Source: Hibiscus mutabilis
Taxonomy: Eukaryota; Streptophyta; Magnoliopsida; Malvales; Malvaceae
Reading direction: 5' to 3'
NCBI GenBank assembly: GCA_019671005.1
Contig: CM033732.1
Location: forward strand, 9,025,932 to 9,089,931
DNA length: 64,000 bases
Part shown: one piece after another, positions 1 through 12,228 of the stretch
Layout of the letters: every line of letters begins with the position of its first letter
How positions within the stretch are numbered: position 1 is the first letter of the stretch
Made by a program: the position numbers and the translations under genes
The notes under the pieces: model-generated
Told to the model about the DNA's origin: nothing
Databases searched by the model: none
What the model saw: the letters and a program-made list of their open reading frames with translations, nothing else

Positions 1-1606
1 AAATCTAAAAAAATGAAAAAAAGGAAGAAAGGGGATCTAATAGGGCCTTTAAATAGGCGATGGAGTTTGGGCCTAAGAGCCCGCGAACCCTCGTGATCGA
101 CCCGCGCACCCCCGAAGCAGCTCGCACCTTTCTTCCTTTAGCTTTGTAATATGGCACTTCATTTTCAATAAAGTTCAGTATGGTCCCAATTTCCCCTTAA
201 ATTAACCCCAAACTTTGTAATTTTCTCAATTTAGTCCCCCTATTCCCCTTAATTGAATGCCAGAGTTTGTAATCTTTCAATTTGGTCACCTGAGTTTTGT
301 AATTGGGCATTAATATTTTGTATTAGTTCAATTTAGTCATCAGGGTTAATAAATTGGCTTATTGTTTCCATTTATTTCATTTAATTATATTTATTTGTTT
401 AATTTAATTAAATGTAATTAATTTATGTGTGACGCATATTTTAAATTGAGCATATAATATATTTTGTTAGACAATTAACTACATTTAGGTTTAATAATTT
501 ATTAGAGCCTTTAGCTTAGGTTCTCTAATTAGGATTCAATAATTAAATGAGGTAGATCATTGTAGTAATTAAACATATATTAATTATATTTTAAAATTCA
601 AATTTGGATGATGCTCCATTGTTTACAATGGGTGTTATCTCAACATGGATTTTAATAGATATATTTGATATATGTTTACACCTATAAACGAATGTTAATT
701 TAGTTCTTTAATTGACACTAAATAATTAATTAGAATACATTGTAGTTAATTAAATGTATATCGAATAGAATCTTTGAGGCTCAAATTTGGATGGTGTTCT
801 ATTGTTTACAATGGGGTGTTATCTCAACATTGGTCATAAAGGTGTATATTCGATATACATTTTCACATATAACAATGACATAATAAATTATTAGGGCCTT
901 AATTAGGACTAGAATTTAATTAGTTAGAAAGATTAATTAATTAATTAGGAATATGATTAATTTAAGGGCTTTACACATATGGAAGGTGTTCAAGCAGTTG
1001 GCATTATCTCACAAAGGCCATTATAATATTCATAGTTTTAAACAACTAACTAATTAGAGCCTTTTTAGGATTAATACTTAAAATCAACAAGACAATAAAA
1101 TGACATTCATTAAAAACCTTTTATGTTGGAAATTCATTTTTAAATATAAATAGGGGTGCCACCTAATGGGGTGCTTTTAATCTCATATTCAAACAAAATG
1201 AATTTCCTTATAAAAGGATATCTGCATTCGAAATTTAAATTTAATTAATAATTATGGGATAAATTAAATTCAAATAATTATTCGAAATGCAAAAATGCCA
1301 CCTAAAATTAAAGGTACCGATAACGGGCGTTCGTAGGGGTGCTAATCCTTCCCTACACGTAACTGACTCTCGAACCCAATTTTTAAGATAGAATCTTTGG
1401 TTTGTTTTTCTGGTGTCCGGTCTACCTCGAAGTGATCGGTGGCGACTCCAAAATATTTTAAAGGGATAAATAAAGGAAAATCAAATTTAATACGAAAAAA
1501 CCTAAATTTTCACGATGAAATTAAAAATGGCCAAAAAACCCTAATTTTCTAAAAGATCGGTCGTCGGGATATTTTTACACACCCGATTTCAAAAATGGTC
1601 GCGACA
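1..1606 (+). mobile_element. Gypsy-type LTR (solo or 3' LTR), left end outside window
   Basis: The sequence ends with a CA-terminated edge (GGTCGCGACA) at 1606, after which Copia coding sequence starts abruptly. Positions about 1310-1450 are the reverse complement of about 12300-12480 and match 44870-45000 in the same direction, so this is the same LTR family as the copies at 12229-14533 and 41947-45056. No Gypsy internal sequence follows, so it is either a solo LTR or the 3' LTR of an element lying left of the window. It was inserted into the Copia integrase region. The body is AT-rich with two diverged copies of a segment around 600 and 780. A TATA-like TTTAAATAGG lies near 48. Confidence 0.75.
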
Positions 1607-2790
1607 GCACCATTTGAGTTATGGAAGGGAATAAACCCTCCCTACAAGTACTTAAAAATGTGGGGTGTCTTGCAAAGGTAATGGCCTCGTTGATGAAGCA
1701 TATGAAAACTGGTCCCAAAACGGTGGATTGCATTATTCCAAAGATCATGTTGTTTTAGAAGGACACTCTGATGGCAGTTGGATATTTGATATTCAAGATG
1801 CCAAAGGCACGAGTGGATATGTTTTCACTTTGGGTGGAGGTGTTGTGTCATGGGATTTCTTAAGATAAACTTTTACAACCAAACCCATATTAAAATCTAA
1901 GGCTATAACTCTGGACAAGTCTGAAGAAAAAAGTCAAATGACTTTAGAATGTCTTGGAGGATATTCTTAAATAGTTGAAGCTTGTATCTACAATATTCAT
2001 ATATTGTAAAAACCAAATAAAATTGGTAGAGCACAGAGAGCTTTATGTATAACGATAAGTCGGGACATATGTGTCGCGGACATAATACCGTTAGACAAAC
2101 GATCTCAAATAGAGTTATTTCTATTGATTTTATAAAGATCAAAATATAACATTGCGGATCCGCCAGCTAAAGGTTTAAATCGAGATCAGGTTGAGAAAAC
2201 ATAAAAAAGAATGTGACTAAGGCCCATGAAATTTAAGGCGCTATGCGAAGGAAAACCCTACCTAGTTGACTAGAGATCCCAAGATCTAGGTTCAAAGGGA
2301 CAACCTAATTGCATAGACCTTGCGCGGTCACTGTGTGGGTTATTCTCCCTAGTCCATTTCTATAATGTAAACAATGATCAAAAGTGGTATAGGCTAAACA
2401 AAGCTTTTAATGACCATTGTATGTATTGGTAAGCTGAACAACATAAGTCACCTATGTGAGAGTGAAGTGGGGCGGCTTCGAGGAGACTACAGGGCATAGT
2501 ACTCTCAAAAATCTTGCAAAACTAGGCGATGTTCATGACTATATGGACATACCCATGAGAACTAATATTCTTTCCAATGCGATAGTTGTGTGAAGTGTAT
2601 CATTGTTTGCAAAAATGACAGAACAGTTCAAGACACCGCATCTACTAGTTAGCCAGTAAAGTAAATACACTTTCATAAGGGAAGGTTCAAGGGTGGACAC
2701 ATACCTATCCTATGCAGCTATCGACCGTAGAATCTATCACCACATCGAGTCAAAATGGTTTTAAAATATCAATTTTATTCATGTGGGGAT
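1607..2790 (+). pseudogene. Copia retrotransposon pol remnant (integrase to RNase H)
   Basis: Translation from 1608 gives an integrase C-terminal motif (APFELWKG, then YKYLKMWG), followed after a deletion by the RNase H region (LEGHSDGSW, TSGYVFTLGGG) at about 1765-1865. Further frames contain the Copia RNase H end: GRAQ, a form of RHNTVRQ, and NIADPLAKGLNRE at about 2020-2190. Reverse transcriptase is missing and several stops and frameshifts are present, so it cannot make a working polyprotein. The fragment runs into a purine-rich tract (GTGGGGAT) just before the 3' LTR at 2791, as expected for a Copia 3' end. A Gypsy LTR cuts it off on the left. Confidence 0.85.
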
Positions 2791-3883
2791 TGTTGGAAAA
2801 TTGTGATAATATGGAAACTTTGAGACATATCTTCAATAGGTAAAGATGAAGAATTGAATCATGAATTTATCGTTTCATATTCTACTCCATGAGATCTTTA
2901 CAATGATATCTCATATGCTCAAATTGGTTGAGTGATGAAAGAGAAATTGATGCTCAAAGTAGGCAACTTGCAAAGAATGGTGAGGAAATAGTAAGCTTGA
3001 ACCCATATTGGTTAGAGACCAAGTGTGGGAGGTATATATATAATGGAACCAACCAAGGGGTTGTTGAATAAGCTTACCAAAGATTGTGCCTCAAACGTAG
3101 GCACAGAGGGGTGCAAATCCAAGCCTGCCGAACCCATTCGGGTTAAGGGGCAACCGACACGTTGTGGACGACACGAATGTCCGGACCGGTTAGGCCTAGC
3201 ATGGACCTGTCAAAATTTTAGCCCAAATTCGATTTCCTCGTCCAAGAATCAGTCAAAAAATTTAAAATTCAAAATAGATTTTGTGAATCTGAATAATCTA
3301 TATTTAGATATATTTTATCTGATAAAATCTTTTTTGAATTTTGAATTTGAGTTCAATTGTGATTAGAACTCTCCCTTTGCTCGCCTATAGAAGGGGCTTC
3401 AGCAAGAAGAGAATCCATAACAACAACACAATAACTCACAACGAACGTTGCAAGTGAAAAGAATCTCCTCTCAACTCTCCTTGATTTTTCTTTAAAAACA
3501 TCATGCATTTGTTTTCCATTTTTCCACGGTGATAGAAGAAGGCAAGCTTCCAGTTCATGATCTCTGCATCTGTGCTACTGTAGTTGATCATTCTGTTGTT
3601 GTATCCTAGGAGATAGAGGTCCAACGTTTCTCAAGCACCATAGGAGCGGACGAATCTGTCTTAAGAAAACTGTGATATCACATGCCTCAACAAATCTGTT
3701 CATCCAAATTGATTCCCGAATACAAGTAAACGGTTCTGATTTACTGCTTTAATATTCAATTTATGTTTTGAATTTTGTTTTATTTAATTTTATGATCTGT
3801 TCGTTTTATTCAACTTTAAAATCAATATTTATTTTATTTTACTGTTATACTTACCTTGGATTATTAACGCCACTTTTCTAACA
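2791..3883 (+). mobile_element. Copia 3' LTR
   Basis: The LTR starts TGTTGGAAAA directly after a polypurine tract and ends CTTTTCTAACA, a short imperfect inverted repeat typical of Copia LTRs, giving 1093 bp. A TATA-like TATATATAAT lies near 3032. The 3' half holds CAACAACACAATAACTC-like leader sequence around 3420. The partner 5' LTR is not in the window, so the target duplication cannot be checked; the base run after the LTR is TATAT. Confidence 0.8.
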
Positions 3884-4439
3884 TATATATTAGTCAGAGT
3901 GTACTCATATGATGTTCACTACCTTTAGGACGTGTTCGAAGTGTTGTGATCTAAATAAAAAGAGTAGCGTATAGCCATACTTCGAAGCAAATCTTTCTTT
4001 AAATGTTTATTTGATGTTCCGAGTATGCTTTCATATCACATTTTAGGTATAATTGATATTCATGTGAATTGCATTGAGTTTATGGTTGAACTAAGAGTGC
4101 TTTAGGAATAGAAATTTTTTATCCTTGGTGTCCTTATCTATGTAGCACATTAAAAAATATAGGGAAAAATCAAAATTTCATTAAAAATATATGGAAAATA
4201 TTCTAAAATTATATATTTTTTGTTTATTTTTTTTTAAAAATCCAATCTCAATTGGCATGTGTCATATAATGATGAAAAAATATCAACACCATCATAGATT
4301 GTTCTTATTTACTTATTTTTAAAATGTTCATCGAATAAATTATTCTCCTTTTCAAGAGTGATCAATTTGCTTAATTTCAAAATTGGCAATGACTTAAAGA
4401 TTGTTTAAACCAAAATATTTAAGTCAACTAGCTATAACT

Positions 4440-4700
4440 TTAAAATTTTAGTCTAAAATATTCACTTTAGTTTACACGTGTCTTTTAGTTTAGGGTTTTA
4501 GTTTAGGGTTTTAGTTTAGGGGTTTAGGTTGTAGGGTTTAGAATTTAAGGTTAGTGTTTAGAATTTAGGGTTTAGAGTGTGGGGTTTAATTTTTTAGGGT
4601 TAGAAATTTAGAATTTGAATTTTTATAGAGTAAATACACAGGTTTGTGTAAAATTAATTTTACACAACTTGTATATCAAAGTTTTACCCTAAATATAAAC
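4440..4700. repeat. Short inverted-repeat element with telomere-like core
   Basis: The core (about 4490-4600) is a degenerate run of TTTAGGG-like heptamers. It is flanked by weak inverted ends (TTTACACGTGTC near 4470 and a TTTTACACAACTTG stretch near 4657). The same design recurs in the window near 37.3, 48.7, 53.8 and 57.9 kb. It has no coding potential. The stretch 3884-4440 before it and 4700-5150 after it shows only AT-rich sequence. Confidence 0.45.
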
Positions 4701-5154
4701 CCATACTTAACTTACATTTGATTACCTTAAACTGAATTATCATATGATGAGATAACAATAATGTCAATTAAACTAAAATTCAATTCTTAAATTGGACTGA
4801 ACTTAAATAAATATGTATGATGTTAATACCATGCTAAAGCTCCCTACTACTTGAATCTGCAATGCATCTAATGTTATACTTGATGTGATAATTTTAGTTA
4901 TCGTGTCTCGGCTAAATCTTAATTTTTTTCTCTCCTCCCCCATAGGCGCCGCTAGGCTTTTTCATATTCTTTTTGTTTGATCGGCGGCGGCACCAATTTT
5001 AATGTTGGTTGTCGACTGTCGGTGTTCATTATTTCTCTTGTTTTTTTATATTTTGTTTTTAATTTTTTTAAGTTTTTTCAATTTTTAATAAGAATCTATG
5101 CTCTTGTGGCATGCATTTCATCTGCCTTTGTGGCACGCTTTTTATTGGCTCTTG

Positions 5155-5216
5155 TGGCATGATTCAGCATACCTTAATGGTCGTTTGGCATGATTCAGCA
5201 TACCTTAATGGTCGTT
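5155..5216 (+). repeat. Perfect 31-bp tandem duplication
   Basis: Two identical 31-bp units abut at 5185/5186, each starting TGGCATGATTCAGCATACC. They lie in a non-coding stretch (4900-5480) of slightly higher complexity than its surroundings, with smaller repeats just downstream (TCTGATTTAAT and TATAGATATCCTCA, each repeated). The identity points to a recent slippage or replication event. The following stretch to 6255 shows no gene or clear repeat. Confidence 0.8.
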
Positions 5217-6264
5217 TGGTGCTAGTATAGATATCCTCACGGCGCTAGTTTTCTGATTTAATTCTGATTTAATACTGATTTAATTCAGTATAGATATCCT
5301 CATAGCAAAGATTGATCCTCACTCGTTTGATGGTTTGTTAGCCAATGTAATCAGAACTGTGCAGCGGGGCAATCTACCTGATAGTTTGGTTTACTCACCA
5401 CTCCTTTTTCATCTCGTAAAACATCTCGTTTAGCTAGAGACAAGGAGATTCATGAAGGTTTCTGAGTTTTGATGGTATGTTAATCTCCATAGAAGTGTTT
5501 GCTTTTTATTTGCACATTTGTATGAGATTTTTAATGGACTAGTCCATTTTTCTCTCTTTTTGATGCATTATCTTTGTAATATCTTTCATGGTGGTTAATA
5601 AAATCCATATGCCATTGATCAAAATAATATACTAATAATTTTAAGTTAATTTAATTATAATTAACCAGCTGATATTTCTATTGGTTTTCGTTAATTTATC
5701 CATTCTTAATTCACTCACTTAACACATAAAGCAACTATCCCCACTTGCTTTATTGGCCTCTCCAATAACAAAGAAAGTATCTCCTATTTTAATAAAGTTA
5801 GAGAAGATTCAACTCTAGAATTTTTTAATTAATTAATTAGTATTAGCCATAATGTATAATTAAGATCTAATCTCACCACTAACTTGTTAAAAACAAAGTT
5901 TATGCAGAATCTAATCCATGGCTCTCTTAGTGGTAATCCCTTTTAGTCCACCCCACGTTGCTTTTTAATTACCCACCATTTTAGGTTCTCCAAAAAGTGC
6001 AGGAAAGCTTTTACCATTTCCCAGTTTTAATAATTGAAGTCATTAATCATGCAATAGAATCTGATTCTCATTGTTCTTTTAATTACTTGTAATTCTTTGC
6101 ATCTGTGAAGTTTATTGTATCATAAGTATATTTAATGTATTTTAGATCTATAAAAAATTATGTTAATAGTTAGTATTATACAATTACGATTCATGCATGC
6201 ACGTGTTGTGTTTATCTGATTTCTTCTGTAAAATCATTTTTAGATCATTCTAATTTAATTATAA

Positions 6265-6693
6265 GTCATAACGTCAAACAAAAGTCACTAACCATTAAAG
6301 TTTGAACGGTGAGTCATTTTGGTCCATATTCTTTCTTTTGAAGCGCTTCAACCCTCAACATTTCATTTTAGGCTAAAATAATTTATCTGCGGATGAAAAC
6401 TGTAAGTCTACTAACGGTAAATGACTTGAAATGACGTATCAAACATACATGGCAGTGGACACTGACATTAGTCAATTTTTTTATAAAATTATATAAAGTA
6501 TAACATTATTTTTTTCTGTTGACGTGTCATTCTGTCAAGCCATTTCAAACTGTTTATCATTAGTTGACTAACACTTTTCATCTACGTATGGATCATTTTG
6601 ACCTAAAATAAAACGTTGATGGTTAAAATGCTTCAAAAAAGGGCCAAAGTGACCATACAGTCAAACTTTATGGCATTTTTTTGACATGATGCC
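6265..6693. mobile_element. Mutator-like non-autonomous element, perfect 9-bp TSD
   Basis: The two arms are inverted copies of each other over about 190 bp each (GTCATAACGTCAAA on the left against GGCATCATGTCAAA read on the minus strand on the right). They are flanked by identical 9-bp direct repeats TAATTATAA at 6256-6264 and 6694-6702. Long terminal inverted repeats plus a 9-bp duplication are the hallmark of Mutator-like elements. At 429 bp there is no room for a transposase. Confidence 0.85.
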
Positions 6694-7144
6694 TAATTAT
6701 AAGATAATATCTTAGTGCAGTTATAAATTTAAATAAATTCACTTATACCTGCATACTGCACTGCTCGAACTCAGGTCATTTAGGAGGAACAACATCCGTT
6801 TCTACTGGAATCATTCAATGGGTTCATTAGCAAAAACTTTTTTACTACAAATGAGGTTGTCATTTGCGATAAAAAGTAAATATTGGGATTCAGATAGTAA
6901 AATGAATCAAGTTCCAAATTTACTTTTATCCATATTTATCTCAGTGGAACTTGTTTAGTGAATATTTTTAATTGATATAAATGTCTAGACAAGCAGTAAT
7001 TACACTTTCAAAGGCAAACCATGAGATCATTGTATTCAACTTCGTCATTCAAAATGGTAAAGGGGTTTTGCACGTTTCCACTTGTACAAATAACATCAGC
7101 CGCCTTTTTGAAGGGGAAAAAAATCAAAATGAGATCCATGTTGC

Positions 7145-7581
7145 CAGGGATGAAAAAAAAACGAATCCGGCGGGTTCTGACCAGATTCAATTTGGGAGAG
7201 TCGTATTTTTAAAAAAAAAAATCTAGTTTTTGAGTTGGGTTAGGTTTTTTAAGAAGTTTAAGTCGGGCCGAATTCGAGTTTAGGGTAAAAATTTCCCACC
7301 TCGCCCCGCCCCAGTTTACTTATAAATATATATTTATATTTATTGTATTTTTATATATTATATTTAATATTTTTATTAATATTTTTCGGGGCGGGTCAGG
7401 TTTAATCGAGCTTTTTATTAAAATTTTGAGGTCGAATTAAAATCAGGTTATACTATATTATATGAGGTAAGATCAGATTAAGAATAAAAATATATTATAC
7501 TCAAATTGAATCAAATTAAAATTTTAAATCAAATTTAGAACGGTTAAAAACTCATCACACTCCGCTCCGTTGCCATCCATA
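7145..7581. mobile_element. hAT-like non-autonomous element
   Basis: It starts CAGGGATGAAA and ends GCCATCCATA, which reads TATGGATGGC on the minus strand, so the ends are short inverted repeats of the hAT CAGGGATG/TAGGGATGG type. The flanks are 8-bp near-identical direct repeats (CATGTTGC at 7137-7144, CATGTTGG at 7582-7589), the duplication size expected for hAT. The interior contains the GGGGCGGGT-type runs seen in the hAT copy at 47027. Small open frames across the left end are not genes. Confidence 0.75.
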
Positions 7582-7999
7582 CATGTTGGCCGGCGTTTCC
7601 AAATGTATATATTAGAAAGAAAGTGCATAAAGCTGAATCCATCTTATGTGGAATGCAAAATCTAAGGACCAAAAGTATTTTTCTTTTCGGTGAGATTTTC
7701 ACTTGCCTGCCACCAAACTCACGTTCATGTATTCAACACGTGGCATGCATCACACCATACCAGAGTAAAGGATATAGGATGAAGGGTTTTTTTTATTAAT
7801 AATAATGGAATATGGAATTATAATTATAATCGATTATTGCTTTCAAATATCAGTGGAAATATTGGAGTCCCACAATAATTACAGCTATTTACTTCGTTCT
7901 TTTAACACTTTTAAATGATGAAGGGGAGCGAGACCAAAAGCGCATTGGACCTTAGTTATTTAGGATCAAAATCTTCTGTCCTTTTCCGGTATTATTTTT

Positions 8000-8160
8000 A
8001 TGCCTCAATATTAAAAATTAAATTCTAAGCTATAACTCTAAATTCTAAATCTTAAATTATAAACCTGAACCTTAAAAAATACATTCTACCCCTAATTATC
8101 TAAAACCTAACCTTAAATTCTAACTTTAAACATTAATCCTAAACCCTAAACACTTGATAT
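8000..8160. repeat. Degenerate telomere-like repeat tract
   Basis: About 150 bp of loosely repeated AAACCCTAA-like units (AATTCTAAAT, CCTAAACCC, CCTAAC). It resembles the cores of the short inverted-repeat elements elsewhere in the window, but clear inverted ends were not found here. The stretch 7590-8000 is AT-rich intergenic sequence with nothing recognisable. Confidence 0.4.
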
Positions 8161-8369
8161 ATGCCCTTAAAAAGATCTCTACTACTTTCGAGCTAGAAGT
8201 GGCCGAATTATCTTCATGTTTTACTTTAAAAATGGTCTTTGTAGATTGTACCCATATGATGCAGAAACATGGGTAAGACGGATTTTTCAGAACTCCATAC
8301 AGTCTTGGAAGCATTTATTCTAGCTCTTCGATTCCTTGGCTAGTAAAACAGCTTGCTCCATTCCCTTTA

Positions 8370-9680
8370 TCTCTCATTGTTGAACTAGTTCTTGTGTCAA
8401 GATTCCATTACTAACTAGCTTTTTGATTTCTCCTGTTAAAGGCCTACACTTCTTGGTAGCATGTCCTGGTGCCCTCATGTGAAAGTCGCAAACATTGTTT
8501 GGATCGTAGCTATGGGCGGATGGTTTTGGCACTACTTTCATTGGCCTAGGAGTGAGATATTGACCTTCAATCAAGTGAGGAAATAAGTCTGAAATAGGTA
8601 CTCCAAATATCTTCAGATTTGCACTTGCTCGAGGAATTTTTCGATGTAGCTCTGATGAATCAGCTGGCCTTTTTTCTCTTGCGACTCCGAGAGCTTTGAA
8701 CATTATATTCATTCACCTCTTTCTCTTTCTAATTAGCATGGTTTTCAAATCTAGGTCCAATTTTCTCTTGTCGAATCTCTATTTCTATTGTTTCTCCAAT
8801 CACCATGAGGTCACTAAAACTACCCCTTGAATTTACAAGCATTCTCTCAAAGAAAGGAGATAGAAGAGTTCGATAAAACATGAGAGATATCTCTTCCTTT
8901 GTCATTAGTAGTTGTACTTGGGCCGCTAATCTTCTCCATCTTAGTGCATAATCCTTAAAGTTTCATTAACTTTCATACTCATGTTATGAAAAAGTTGGTG
9001 ATCTAGAGCTAGGTCTATAGCATACTTGTATTGGCCCAGAAATACTTTAGCCAAATCAACCCATGATCAAATCTATTCTTGACTTAATTTGTTGTACCAT
9101 AACACAGCGGGCCTAACCAGGCTATCATGGAAATAGTGGATCCACAATTTATCATTATTCAAATGTTCTTCCATTTTTCTACAAAATATTTCTAAGTGGA
9201 TTTTAAGATAGCTAGAATCGTCATATTTCTCAAAAACGGGGACCTTTAACTCAGTCGGAATAACTAAATCATGGACTAAACAAAATTCTCTTGCATCAAA
9301 TTTAGGATTACCAACGCCTTCTCATGCCTCGATCTTTTCCTCAAGTCTTGCATTAACTGCTCGAGTCTTAACCTTGGGATGCTAGGTTTCACAGAACCTA
9401 TCCCTGTATTTGGGTTAACTGCCTCGCGGTAAATTGTCAAACATGGTGTAAAAGCTTATTTCTTCGCATTTTGTTGATGCTTGGTTATCCATTCTTGCAA
9501 TCTTCCTTGAGTTTGTTCAATTCTTTCCATATTTTTTCCATGATAATAGATTTTCAAACTTTCACTGATTCCCAGATTACTGCCATCGAAACCCAGATTG
9601 CTTTAGATCATGAATGCAATGTAATGTTATGTTGTTAAATATGCAATAAACATGCAACATGGATGCAACAAGGTATTGAT
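8370..9680 (-). pseudogene. Gypsy gag remnant (Retrotrans_gag domain plus C-terminal knuckle-like motif)
   Basis: Read on the minus strand, 9330-8850 gives a plant Gypsy gag core: KVPVFEKYDDSSYLKIHL, FHDSLVRPAVLWYNKLSQ, then a WVDLAKVFLGQYKYAIDLAL stretch. This is interrupted by in-frame stops after each of the last two. The open part at 8712-8374 carries CDFHMRAPGHATKKC, a Cys/His motif in the position of the gag zinc knuckle. Protease, RT and integrase are all absent, so the element is truncated on its 3' side near 8300. It lies downstream of the LTR at 12229-14533 in transcription order. Confidence 0.85.
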
Positions 9681-9748
9681 TCCAAGAGTGGTTATCATAG
9701 AACAACTTTCATTAAGATAAAAAGATTTATTACATCAAATATCAAATA

Positions 9749-10389
9749 CTACAAATATTGGTGAGCTCTAACTCCCAATTTTCTAACTTCCTCTAAGAGC
9801 CAAATCAGCTGCCCTCTGTGATTTAATGTTGGATCGGTATTCTGACTCAGTACCATTGCTACGTTAGCCAAGTTTACCACTTGTTGAGCCACTTCTCGTG
9901 CTTGAGTAACAGTAACTTTTATGTTATTGTCTCTTTCTCGAGTCTTTATTATTGATCTCTGAAATTGGACATGTTGCTTCTCCTCACTTTCTTGACAATT
10001 TTTCTTAACATTATCCGCAAGACCTTTATACATCAGTGTGAGATTGAGATATTCATCTACTTTTTTCTTTGACGTTTTATTTTTAGCTTGACTGTTATTC
10101 AACTTGATAGCAGTATCCTCATACATCTGTATGTATCTACTCATCATCTCGCATTTAGATTGACTAACCCTTAGATCATCCATAAAGGTATTGTGTTGTA
10201 TTTCCATAGCCTGCTGATCACATGAGAGCGTTTTGACTCGATTTCACTTGCCTTAAAACTCTTTTTCCAATGTTCAGCTCCATGTTTCAGTTCTTTGATT
10301 CTTTTCTTTGACTGTTTCAAAGTCATAACCCAACCAATATTCTTGAGCATCGAACAAAGTTCTTGATAATTGAATTGCAAACTTTTCAA
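9749..10389 (-). pseudogene. Gypsy gag N-terminal coiled-coil remnant
   Basis: Two overlapping open frames (10389-10171 and 10207-9749) encode lysine/glutamate-rich helical sequence (for example KQSKKRIKELKHGAEHWKKS) that should form coiled coil. Proteins of this type precede the gag domain in several plant Gypsy families, where the helical part is thought to help particle assembly. The frame break near 10190 shows decay. It sits between a second set of Cys/His motifs upstream and the gag core downstream. Confidence 0.55.
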
Positions 10390-10499
10390 CTCCTCATTTA
10401 AATCATCTCTCTTGCCTTAACTTGCTCACTTGAAAATCATATTCGAACTAATACCCCTCTTTCTTGGTATTTTTATCTTGGGTCTCATATTCAACCATT

Positions 10500-11310
10500 G
10501 AATCATTACAACTTCCTATTCCAAATTCCTATTGCCCATACTCCAATAGAACTTAAACTCGACATTTGAGGTTGTAAAGGTGTTCTTGAATGTAATTGAA
10601 TCATGGTGATGCAATTCTCAATAGAATGTCCTTGAATTCCATCATGAAATTCACAATGAGCATTGGTGTTATACCATTTTGGATATGGAGGTTGTAAAGG
10701 TGTAACGAATTGTAGGTTCACCAATCATGCCTTACACTTGATGATACAGCTCTTTATATGAAATAGGAATTGGATCAAAATGATGTTTTTGATCTCATGT
10801 CTTTTGACAACCGACTAAGGGAATACTGGAATTTGAACTTTGTTCTGAACACTTAATTGAATTTGATGGACTTGAGCTTTCATTCACTTTTGTATCTCTA
10901 GGTGTTCCATTAATTGCCAGGCTTTTAGGAAATTTGGGCTTTCCATCTTCAAAACTCATTATGCCTACCCTAATAAGATTTTCAACCTTGTTCTTCAGAT
11001 CCTCACAATTCCCGGTAGTATGGTCTGAACTTCATTGATGGTAATCACACATTGCATTGATGCCATAGCCTTCAGGATAAGAAGGCCCTTTGGGCTTAGA
11101 ATGAACTCGGCTCACAATGTTTTTCTCTACCAGCATCAGAAGCAATTCTGCATATGCCGTCAGAATTGAATTAAAAGGTCTTACCCTATTATTTCTTTCT
11201 TGAATTTCTCCTTGGCCTGTCATTACTTTCCTGGAGTTTGACTCACTTACATCTCCAGTTGGTTTATTGATACGAATTATAACGGTGCACGAAATTGGTT
11301 GTTTATTCAT
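10500..11310 (-). pseudogene. Additional Gypsy gag C-terminal fragments
   Basis: The minus-strand frame 11310-11032 carries a gag linker (AYAELLLMLVEKNIVSRVH) and SYPEGYGINAMCDYHQ; after a stop, the knuckle-like motif continues (HTTGNCEDLKNKVENLI). The frame 10724-10506 carries a second version, PPYPKWYNTNAHCEFHDG followed by GHSIENC. These motifs normally occur downstream of the gag core, yet here they lie upstream of it in transcription order. The region therefore looks like a duplicated, recombined or nested gag rather than one simple element. Confidence 0.75.
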
Positions 11311-12228
11311 GTTTTGGTTTTTGCTCGGTTCTTCTGTCAGATCATTGTGCCCTTTTTTCTTTGGCCATATCCATCATCATAGTCATCATCTTAGCCATTT
11401 GCCTTTTCAGTTCTTGCATCTTATTTTTGTCAGCATCAGCACTAACAAAATCTGACAGGTGACCAATGGATAAACTCCCTTCACACCTTCCACTGCTTGT
11501 TCCAAACATTTCCTCATATTTGCACTTTCCTCTATCGAATTATGAATCCCCTTATCTATCCTGATCGCCTTCTAATTAGATAACCACTTTTGAATCAATA
11601 ACTTTATGCAATAAAGATGTGGTGCAAAAATGCAAAAAAAAAACAAAAGAAAGGAGTCAGTATAGTGAAATAAGTGTATAAATAGAAATTAAATTACTGG
11701 AAATTAAAAACAATTTATATCAAGCAAAGAAAATAATTTGAGAACCACATTTAAAACAACAGTACCATGTTTAATTCTAAGGTCCATGTCTGGCTCTAGT
11801 GAGGTGGGCCCCTATATTTACAGCATGCGGTTTTGGTTCTAGACTCTGGGTACCTGAACTGTCGCTACTGTCTACTATGATAGTAAGACATCGATTCGGG
11901 AGTATGCGTTCCCTTATAGCATAGGCGTAACCTCATGGTGTGTAAGGTTGGTATACCGGAAGAATGACAAAATTCCCGCTCAGAAGTGGCGAACCTCACT
12001 TAGGATCATGTCTCGCTCCCACTTAAAGGAGAAGCCCGTGTAGAAGGCTTATGCATGAATGACAAATATATCACACAGATAAAAAACATATTTCCATTTT
12101 TTCCACAAACCCATCCAATAATTATTGAAGAAATTAAATTCGAATTATCATTCTTAAATGCCAACATGCCATACAAAATTAATTAAGGCCTGACACTTGA
12201 AGTGATCCCCAGCGGTGTCGCCAAGCTG
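11311..12228 (-). mobile_element. Gypsy 5' leader region
   Basis: This stretch has no long open frame and joins the gag fragments to the 5' LTR. Immediately inside the LTR edge the minus strand reads GGCGACACCGCTGGGGATC (about 12200-12222), which is where a primer-binding site should lie. I could not assign it to a specific tRNA. The rest holds no recognisable feature. Confidence 0.5.

Noticed and set aside
4490..4600. TTTAGGG-like run as an interstitial telomere or ancient chromosome end
   Set aside because: The units are degenerate, short and enclosed by inverted ends shared with several other copies in the window; a mobile short element explains them better.
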